Assembly: GCA_964509685.1 (NCBI GenBank)
Contig: CAZDYQ010000097.1
Coordinates: 1-11,188, forward strand
Origin: JAMLIN01 sp964509685
Lineage (GTDB): Bacteria; Pseudomonadota; Gammaproteobacteria; Burkholderiales; Burkholderiaceae_E
Direction of reading: 5' to 3'
Length of the DNA stretch: 11,188 nucleotides
Part shown: in pieces, positions 6,369-11,188 of the stretch
Numbering within the stretch: the stretch's first letter is position 1
Layout of the letters: each line of letters starts with the position of its first letter
Translations under genes and position numbers: made by a program
The notes under the pieces: generated by a model
Database searches by the model: none
What the model saw: only the letters and a program-made list of their open reading frames with translations
What the model was told of the DNA's origin: nothing

Positions 6369-7553
6369 CTAGCGGATCGCCCGGGGCGGGTCCGGGCGCT
6401 CGGCGATGCGGATTTCGATGTCCAGCTTGCGGCCGTCGCGCAGGAAGTGGAAGCGCACCTTCGAGCCGGGCGTCTGCCGCGCCACGATGTCGAGCATCCG
6501 CGCGATGTTCGTCACCGGCTCGTCGCCGATCGCCACCAGCACGTCGCCTACTCGCACCCCGGCCTTCTCGGCGGGCCCGCCCTTGACGATGGCCGTGATC
6601 ACCGCTCCCTTGTCGCTTGGCAGGTCGAGCGCCTCCGCGAGTTCCGGCGTGAGGTCCTGCGGCTCCACGCCGATGAAGCCGCGGCTCACCCGGCCCGACT
6701 TCAGCAGTTGCGTCGTAACGTGGCTGACGGTCGAGGCCGGGATCGCGAAGCCGATGCCGAGCGAGCCACCGCTGCGCGAGTAGATCGCGGTGTTGATCCC
6801 GAGGAGGCGCCCCTGGGTGTCCACGAGGGCCCCGCCCGAATTGCCCGGATTGATCGCGGCGTCGGTCTGGATGAAGTTCTCGAAGGTGTTGATGCCGAGC
6901 TGGTTGCGGCCCAGCGCGCTGATGATGCCCATCGTCACGGTCTGGCCGACCCCGAAGGGATTGCCGATGGCGAGCACCACGTCGCCGATCCGGGCCTGCT
7001 CGACGTCGGCGAGCTCGATCGCCGGCATGGGTTCGTTCGTCTGCAGCCGCAGCACGGCGAGGTCGGTCTCGATATCGCTTCCCACGAGGGTGGCGCCGAT
7101 CTTGCGCCCGTCGGGGAACAGCACCTCGATGTCCTCGGCGTCCTCGACCACATGGTGGTTGGTGACGACCAGCGCTTCGCCGATGATCACGCCCGACCCG
7201 AGGCTCGAGCGCGGCTGTCGCGGGACCTCGTCGCCGAAGAAGCGGCGAAACAGCGGATCGTCCAGCAGCGGGTTGCCGGTGGGGCCTTCGGCCTCCTCCT
7301 GGTTCGTCAGCACGTTGACGACCGAGGGGATGGCGCGGTTCGCCGCGCTCGCGTATGACAGAATCGAGGCGTCGCCCGACGGGGGCGGCACGGGTTCGCC
7401 GGTCTGGCGCGAGGGCGTCTCGATCCGCGCCGGCCCGGGTGTTTCGCGCAGCCCCGACGGCAGCCACTCCGGCCTCAGGACCGCGAGGGTGAACAGCGCT
7501 GCCAGCCCTACCGTGACGGCCTGCGCGAACAATAACCAGAGTGAACGGAGCAT
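6369..7553 (-). CDS. Membrane-anchored HtrA/DegS-type serine protease with one PDZ domain
   Basis: This is a trypsin-like periplasmic protease of the HtrA family, 394 residues from the ATG ending at 7553. It has one N-terminal membrane segment (about 5-26), a Pro-rich linker (about 35-60), the protease domain with triad H134 (TNHHVV), D164 (ETDLAVL) and S239 (INPGNSGG), and a single PDZ domain (about 285-385) with the GFIGV carboxylate-binding stretch. One PDZ and a membrane anchor match DegS/AlgW rather than DegP, so roles in envelope stress sensing (cleavage of an anti-sigma factor) or quality control are plausible but not shown. An upstream ATG at 7619 would add 22 residues before the membrane anchor. 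I prefer 7553 because relatives begin MLRxxWLLFAQAVTV. No Shine-Dalgarno is visible for either start. The gene is convergent with tatC and head-to-head with the Nif3 gene. Confidence 0.93.
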   Translation of the reverse strand: MLRSLWLLFAQAVTVGLAALFTLAVLRPEWLPSGLRETPGPARIETPSRQTGEPVPPPSGDASILSYASAANRAIPSVVNVLTNQEEAEGPTGNPLLDDPLFRRFFGDEVPRQPRSSLGSGVIIGEALVVTNHHVVEDAEDIEVLFPDGRKIGATLVGSDIETDLAVLRLQTNEPMPAIELADVEQARIGDVVLAIGNPFGVGQTVTMGIISALGRNQLGINTFENFIQTDAAINPGNSGGALVDTQGRLLGINTAIYSRSGGSLGIGFAIPASTVSHVTTQLLKSGRVSRGFIGVEPQDLTPELAEALDLPSDKGAVITAIVKGGPAEKAGVRVGDVLVAIGDEPVTNIARMLDIVARQTPGSKVRFHFLRDGRKLDIEIRIAERPDPPRAIR

Positions 7554-8358
7554 GGGACGGACAACGAAACGACCGGCAGGTCGCCCGACACGGCCGGCCG
7601 AGCCGCGCCAGGTCGGCATTGCGGAATTAGCCGATAGGGTGGGGCGCTGGTTGGAGGTCGAGCGTTTCGCGGATTATTGCCCAAACGGCCTGCAGGTGGA
7701 AGGCACGCGCCCGATCCGGCGCCTGGTGAGCGGCGTGACCGCGAACCTCGCCCTGATCGACGCGGCCGCCGAGCTGGGGGCGGACGCCGTGCTCGTCCAC
7801 CACGGCTGGTTCTGGAAGGGGGAGGACGCCCGCCTGGTCGGCACGCGAGGCGAGCGGGTGCGCCGGCTGATGGCAAGCGGCATGAGCCTGTTCGCCTACC
7901 ACCTGCCGCTCGATGCCCATCCGAGCCTCGGCAACAATGCCCGGCTGGCGAGCGTCCTCGGCATCGAGGTGGCCGGGACGGGCGGCGACCGCGACCTGGT
8001 CTGGCATGGGCGCCTCGAAGCGCCGACCGATGCGGTGGCCTTCGGCAGGCGCCTCGCCCGGCGGCTCGGCCAGCGGCCGCTGGCGGTGGGCGCGCTCGAT
8101 CGCCCGATCGAGCGGGTGGCCTGGTGCACGGGAGCGGCGCAGGACTACCTCGAGGACGCCATCGCCCTGGGCGCCGACGCGTTCGTGAGCGGCGAGATCA
8201 GCGAGCGCACCACCCACCTGGCCCGCGAGGCGGGCGTGGTGTACTTCGCCGCCGGCCACCACGCGACCGAGCGCTATGGGGTGCAGGCGCTCGGCGAGGC
8301 GATCGCCGAGGACTGCGGCATCGAGCACCGCTTCGTCGACGTGCCCAATCCGGTGTAG
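7552..8358 (+). CDS. Nif3-like dinuclear metal centre protein (YbgI/YqfO family)
   Basis: A 268-residue protein of the Nif3/YbgI family, whose members form hexameric toroids with a two-metal site. Biochemical function is poorly defined; GTP cyclohydrolase-like labels in databases are uncertain. Metal ligands are visible: H83 and H84 in VLVHHGWFW, D121 in HLPLDAHPSLGNN, and H236, H237 and E240 in AAGHHATERYG. The family's opening stretch begins near I23 (IAELADRV...FADYCPNGLQVEG), so the first 20 residues from ATG 7552 are an extra basic, Pro-rich leader. No other ATG, GTG or TTG lies between 7552 and that point; ATT at 7618 would be a rare alternative. The chosen start overlaps the start of the divergent protease gene at a single CATG. 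The gene ends 44 bp before the end of convergent mscL. Confidence 0.9.
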   Translation: MGRTTKRPAGRPTRPAEPRQVGIAELADRVGRWLEVERFADYCPNGLQVEGTRPIRRLVSGVTANLALIDAAAELGADAVLVHHGWFWKGEDARLVGTRGERVRRLMASGMSLFAYHLPLDAHPSLGNNARLASVLGIEVAGTGGDRDLVWHGRLEAPTDAVAFGRRLARRLGQRPLAVGALDRPIERVAWCTGAAQDYLEDAIALGADAFVSGEISERTTHLAREAGVVYFAAGHHATERYGVQALGEAIAEDCGIEHRFVDVPNPV

Positions 8359-8365
8359 GGCGGGG

Positions 8366-8388
8366 CGGGCGCGGTGGCGACGCGCCCG
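8366..8388. terminator. GC hairpin between convergent Nif3 gene and mscL
   Basis: CGGGCGCG (8366-8373) and CGCGCCCG (8381-8388) form a perfect 8-bp stem with a 7-nt loop in the 44-bp gap between two converging genes. The position is right for a bidirectional terminator. However, there is no T-run on either side, so termination strength is doubtful, and GC-only palindromes are frequent here. Confidence 0.35.
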
Positions 8389-8402
8389 GCCCCGGGCGGG
8401 CT

Positions 8403-8837
8403 TCAGCGCGACTGCTGGCGCAGGATGTCGCGGATCTCGGCGAGCAGCACTTCCTCGGCCGGCGGCGGGGCGGGCGGGGCCGGCGGCTCGGAGCGGCGCA
8501 GCTTGTTCATCCCCTTCACGAGCATGAAGATCACGAAGGCGAGCAGGAGGAAGTTGATGAGCACGGTGATGAAGTTGCCGTAAGCGAACACCGGGACGCC
8601 GGCCTCCTTCAGGGCTTCCAGGGATCGTGGCACGCCCGCGGGAATCTCGCCCAGGGGGATCAGGAAGCTGCTGAAATCGACCTCGCCCCCGAGGACGAAG
8701 GACACGAGGGGCATGATCACGTCCCCCACCAGCGAGTCCACGATCTTGCCGAAGGCCGCGCCGATGATCACGCCGACGGCGAGATCCATGACGTTGCCCT
8801 TCATCGCGAACTCTTTGAATTCCGACATCATGCTCAT
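8403..8837 (-). CDS. mscL: Large-conductance mechanosensitive channel MscL
   Basis: MscL forms a homopentameric inner-membrane pore that opens under extreme membrane tension and releases solutes during hypo-osmotic shock. The 144-residue protein has the signature N-terminal amphipathic stretch FKEFAMKGNVMDLAVG (7-22), pore helix TM1 (about 16-46), a periplasmic loop (about 47-84), TM2 (about 85-109) and a C-terminal helix EEVLLAEIRDILRQQ (128-142). Between TM2 and that helix lies a Pro/Ala-rich linker (117-127). Two further Met codons follow the first one closely (residues 3 and 4), but GGAGGT (minus strand of 8846-8851) sits 8 nt before the ATG at 8837 and supports that start. It is a single gene transcribed away from petA. 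Confidence 0.96.
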   Translation of the reverse strand: MSMMSEFKEFAMKGNVMDLAVGVIIGAAFGKIVDSLVGDVIMPLVSFVLGGEVDFSSFLIPLGEIPAGVPRSLEALKEAGVPVFAYGNFITVLINFLLLAFVIFMLVKGMNKLRRSEPPAPPAPPPAEEVLLAEIRDILRQQSR

Positions 8838-8940
8838 TTGGTGCTACCTCCGGGAGCTTTGTTCTTGCAGCGCTGGTCGCGGAAAAATCCTGCGCCGGTC
8901 GCTCGCGCGTGGTCCGGTCGCCGCGTCACACTAGCATCGA

Positions 8941-8981
8941 CGGGGCCGCGCATCCATCGCGGGGCCGCGCCTGTTGCGCGG
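8941..8981 (+). promoter_or_regulatory. Tandem GC palindromes and 11-bp direct repeat upstream of petA
   Basis: CGGGGCCGCGC occurs at 8941-8951 and again at 8960-8970, 19 bp apart (about two helical turns). Overlapping them are two inverted repeats: CCGCG (8946-8950) with CGCGG (8958-8962), 7-nt loop, and CCGCGC (8965-8970) with GCGCGG (8976-8981), 5-nt loop. The block lies just upstream of the candidate petA promoter, where an activator would bind, but no known operator is recognised. Confidence 0.3.
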
Positions 8982-9006
8982 GGGCTTCTAGGGGGCGGTT
9001 GCAAAA

Positions 9007-9015
9007 TGTTAAAAT
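9007..9015 (+). promoter_or_regulatory. Candidate extended -10 promoter of petAB
   Basis: TG at 9007-9008, one base, then TAAAAT at 9010-9015 gives an extended -10 element in a short A/T-rich island (GCAAAATGTTAAAATCAAGA) that stands out from the surroundings. The hexamer matches TATAAT at five of six positions. The -35 region at 17-bp spacing (8987-8992, TTCTAG) is poor, which the TG extension could offset. Transcription would begin near 9022, some 40 nt before petA. Confidence 0.5.
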
Positions 9016-9061
9016 CAAGAGTTTTCCCAGCAACCGGCTTGAACTTGAGCGAAGCGAATCC

Positions 9062-9727
9062 ATGAGCGATCCGAACAAACTGGCCACCGCCTCGGGCCCG
9101 GGAATCCCCGGGGGCAAGGCGCCGAAACCGGCTTCGATCCAGCCGGTCGACGAGTCGCGCCGCGGCGTCATCGGCGTTACCGCCGCCATCGGTGCCGTCG
9201 GCGGTGTTGCGACGGCGGTGCCCTTCGTGGCCAGCTTCGCGCCCTCCGAGCGCGCCAAGGCCGCCGGCGCGCCGGTCGAGGTCGACATCGCCGGCATGAA
9301 GCCCGGCGAGCTGCGGCGGGTCGAGTGGCAGGGCAAGCCGGTCTGGATCATCAAGCGCAACGACGAGATGGTGGCCACGCTGGAGGGGCTCGCGCCCGAG
9401 CTCGCCGATCCGAACTCCGACCGCTACTACCAGATCCCCACGCCGGAGTACGCGAAGAACGAATGGCGTTCCGCGCGCAAGGACATCCTCGTGCTGGTCG
9501 GCATCTGCCCGCATCTCGGTTGCTCCCCGTCCGAGCGCTTCGCGCCGGGCGCCCAGCCTTCCCTGCCCGACGACTGGAAGGGCGGGTTCCTCTGTCCCTG
9601 CCATGGCTCGACGTTCGATCTCGCCGGCCGGGTCTTCAAGAACAAGCCGTCGCCGGTCAACCTCGACGTGCCGCCGTACACCTTCCTTTCCGACAACAAG
9701 CTGCTGATCGGCGAAGACAAGGCCTGA
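9062..9727 (+). CDS. petA: Ubiquinol-cytochrome c reductase, Rieske iron-sulfur subunit
   Basis: This subunit of the cytochrome bc1 complex carries the 2Fe-2S cluster that takes the first electron from ubiquinol at the Qo site and passes it to cytochrome c1. The 221-residue protein has cluster ligands C149 and H151 in CPHLGC and C178 and H181 in CPCHGS, with C154 and C180 forming the stabilising disulfide. The N-terminus carries a twin-arginine signal anchor: ESRRGVIGVTAA (31-42), then a hydrophobic segment to about residue 60. About 30 residues, Gly/Pro/Ala-rich, precede the RR, longer than I expect for this family. ATG at 9062 is the only in-frame Met there and is preceded by a weak GAGCGAAG. 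It is divergent from mscL; petB follows after 49 bp, in the same operon. Confidence 0.96.
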   Translation: MSDPNKLATASGPGIPGGKAPKPASIQPVDESRRGVIGVTAAIGAVGGVATAVPFVASFAPSERAKAAGAPVEVDIAGMKPGELRRVEWQGKPVWIIKRNDEMVATLEGLAPELADPNSDRYYQIPTPEYAKNEWRSARKDILVLVGICPHLGCSPSERFAPGAQPSLPDDWKGGFLCPCHGSTFDLAGRVFKNKPSPVNLDVPPYTFLSDNKLLIGEDKA

Positions 9728-9776
9728 TCAGCGCGGGGCGGAACGCGGCACTGAGGACCGAGCGAGGAGCATCGAG

Positions 9777-11183
9777 ATGGCGCACGAAAAACAAGTCGAA
9801 ACCACCGGCCTTCTGGGCTGGATCGACGAGCGGTTTCCGCTGACGTCGACCTGGAAACAGCACGTATCGGAGTACTACGCTCCGAAGAACTTCAACTTCT
9901 GGTATTTCTTCGGCTCGCTGGCGATGCTGGTCCTCGTGATCCAGATCGTCACCGGGATCTTCCTCGTGATGCACTACAAGCCCGACGCCTCGCTGAACGC
10001 GGCGGGCATCCCGGTCGCGTTCGCGTCGGTCGAGTACATCATGCGCGACGTCCCGTGGGGCTGGCTCATCCGCTACATGCACTCCACGGGCGCCTCGGCG
10101 TTCTTCGTCGTGGTGTACCTGCACATGTTCCGCGGCCTCATGTACGGCTCCTACCGCAAGCCGCGTGAACTGGTGTGGATCTTCGGCTGCCTGATCTTCC
10201 TCGTCCTGATGGCCGAGGCGTTCATGGGCTACCTGCTGCCCTGGGGCCAGATGTCGTTCTGGGGCGCCCAGGTCATCGTCAACCTGTTCTCGGCGATCCC
10301 GTTCATCGGCGACGACCTCTCGACGCTGATCCGGGGCGACTTCGTCGTCTCCGACGCGACGCTCAACCGCTTCTTCTCGTTCCACGTCATCGCGGTGCCG
10401 CTGGTGCTGCTCGGCCTGGTGGTCGCCCACCTCGTCGCGCTCCACGAAGTCGGCTCGAACAACCCGGACGGCATCGAGATCAAGAAGGACAAGGACGAAA
10501 ACGGCATCCCGCTCGACGGCATCCCCTTCCACCCGTACTACACGGTGCACGACATCGTCGGCGTGGTCGGGTTCCTGATCGTCTTCTCCGCGGTGGTGTT
10601 CTTCGCGCCCGAGTTCGGCGGCTACTTCCTCGAGTACAACAACTTCATCCCGGCCGATCCGCTGAAGACGCCGCCGCACATCGCGCCGGTCTGGTACTTC
10701 ACGCCCTTCTATTCGATCCTGCGCGCGGTCACCGAGGAGTTCACGATCTGGGGCCTGCTGCCGTTCCTGGTGGTGTGGCTGCTCTTCGTGCTGCTCTCGC
10801 GCACGCCCGCCATCGGCAAGCTCATCGCGGCGCTCGTGGTGCTGGTCATCGGCGGCGGCTTCTTCGTGTTCGACGCCAAGTTCTGGGGCGTGGTGGCCAT
10901 GGGCGCGTCGGTGCTGATCTTCTTCGCGCTGCCCTGGATCGACAACAGCCCGGTGAAGTCGATCCGCTATCGTCCGACCTGGCAGCTCTGGCTCTACGGC
11001 CTGTTCGCGCTGTCGTTCATCGTGCTCGGCTACTTCGGCGTGCAGCCCCCGTCGCCGGTGGGCGAGCGCCTGTCCCAGTTCTTCACGCTGGTGTACTTCG
11101 CGTTCTTCATGTTCATGCCGTGGTGGAGCCGCCTCGGGAAGTTCAAGCCGGTGCCGGACCGGATCACCTTCCGGCCCCATTGA
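9777..11183 (+). CDS. petB: Ubiquinol-cytochrome c reductase, cytochrome b subunit
   Basis: Cytochrome b is the inner-membrane core of the bc1 complex. It holds the two b hemes and the Qo and Qi quinone sites. The 468-residue protein has heme-ligand histidines H102 and H116 (MHSTGASAFF...YLHMFRG) and H203 and H218 (FSFHVIAV...AHLVALHEVG); the second pair is 15 residues apart. The Qo motif is PVWY (304-307) in place of the usual PEWY. Beyond the normal core (eight helices to about residue 390) there is at least one, probably two, further hydrophobic segments (404-421 and 435-450), making it longer than mitochondrial cytochrome b. ATG at 9777 has GAGGAG at 9764-9769, 7 nt upstream. The stop is at 11181-11183, five bases from the window end; petC is expected next but not visible. 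Confidence 0.97.
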   Translation: MAHEKQVETTGLLGWIDERFPLTSTWKQHVSEYYAPKNFNFWYFFGSLAMLVLVIQIVTGIFLVMHYKPDASLNAAGIPVAFASVEYIMRDVPWGWLIRYMHSTGASAFFVVVYLHMFRGLMYGSYRKPRELVWIFGCLIFLVLMAEAFMGYLLPWGQMSFWGAQVIVNLFSAIPFIGDDLSTLIRGDFVVSDATLNRFFSFHVIAVPLVLLGLVVAHLVALHEVGSNNPDGIEIKKDKDENGIPLDGIPFHPYYTVHDIVGVVGFLIVFSAVVFFAPEFGGYFLEYNNFIPADPLKTPPHIAPVWYFTPFYSILRAVTEEFTIWGLLPFLVVWLLFVLLSRTPAIGKLIAALVVLVIGGGFFVFDAKFWGVVAMGASVLIFFALPWIDNSPVKSIRYRPTWQLWLYGLFALSFIVLGYFGVQPPSPVGERLSQFFTLVYFAFFMFMPWWSRLGKFKPVPDRITFRPH

Positions 11184-11188
11184 GCCGA

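Noticed and set aside
6353..6369. Possible terminator between tatC and the convergent protease gene
   Set aside because: The stem is only 5 bp (GGCGC with GCGCC), overlaps the protease stop codon and has no T-run, so it is too weak to call.
6790..7551. Upstream extension of the Nif3 frame across the protease gene
   Set aside because: Ser/Arg/Pro-rich sequence antisense to a well-conserved HtrA-type protease; family similarity begins near 7618.
8852..8940. Promoter for mscL on the minus strand
   Set aside because: A TGC-TAGTGT (minus strand of 8928-8936) resembles an extended -10, but only three of six hexamer positions match and it lies far from the start; not supportable.
9657..11180. A 507-codon minus-strand open frame opposite petB
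   Set aside because: It is extremely rich in Glu, Arg, His and Asp, the expected antisense reading of a membrane protein in GC-rich DNA. petB on the other strand is unambiguous.
1..11188. A novel defence, mobile or biosynthetic system
   Set aside because: Every open frame with real protein character belongs to a well-known housekeeping family. There are no integrase, transposase, toxin-antitoxin, nuclease or CRISPR signatures and no composition break suggesting an island.

Overview
The window looks like a stretch of chromosome from a GC-rich proteobacterium, most likely a betaproteobacterium. The evidence is the gene order (his genes, a HIT-family gene, tatABC, an HtrA/DegS-type protease, a Nif3-family gene, mscL, petAB), the unfused hisI and hisE, the monofunctional hisB, and the character of the proteins (for example PGQGAMPDC in HisH and PVWY in cytochrome b). 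I see no rRNA, tRNA, CRISPR array, transposase, integrase, phage gene or attachment site, and no gene-free stretch longer than 300 bases. This is a housekeeping region, and I found no convincing undescribed system in it.

Region 1 (1-4344) is histidine biosynthesis on the + strand: the 3' part of hisD, then hisB, hisH, hisA, hisF, hisI and hisE. Together they cover dehydration of imidazole-glycerol phosphate (HisB), its formation by the HisH/HisF glutaminase-cyclase pair, ProFAR isomerisation (HisA), the two early hydrolytic steps (HisI, HisE) and the last step to histidine (HisD). hisC, often found between hisD and hisB in relatives, is not there. A 137-bp spacer with a GC-rich hairpin and a TACAAT box takes its place.

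Region 2 (4362-6343) continues on the same strand with a HIT-family nucleotide hydrolase and the twin-arginine translocase genes tatA, tatB and tatC. tatA is bracketed by two perfect GC-rich hairpins, and tatB has no visible ribosome binding site. This could help set TatA in excess over TatB and TatC.

Region 3 (6369-8837) holds a membrane-anchored trypsin-like serine protease with one PDZ domain (- strand), a Nif3/YbgI-family metal-binding protein (+ strand) and the large-conductance mechanosensitive channel MscL (- strand). The best start codons of the protease and of the Nif3 gene share one CATG, so the two genes have essentially no space between them.

Region 4 (8838-11188) starts with a 224-bp divergent spacer. 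It carries small GC palindromes, an 11-bp direct repeat and an extended -10 box. petA (Rieske iron-sulfur protein) and petB (cytochrome b) of the cytochrome bc1 complex follow; petC (cytochrome c1) would be expected just past the window end. The Rieske protein has a twin-arginine signal anchor, so it is a likely client of the Tat machinery encoded about 3 kb upstream.
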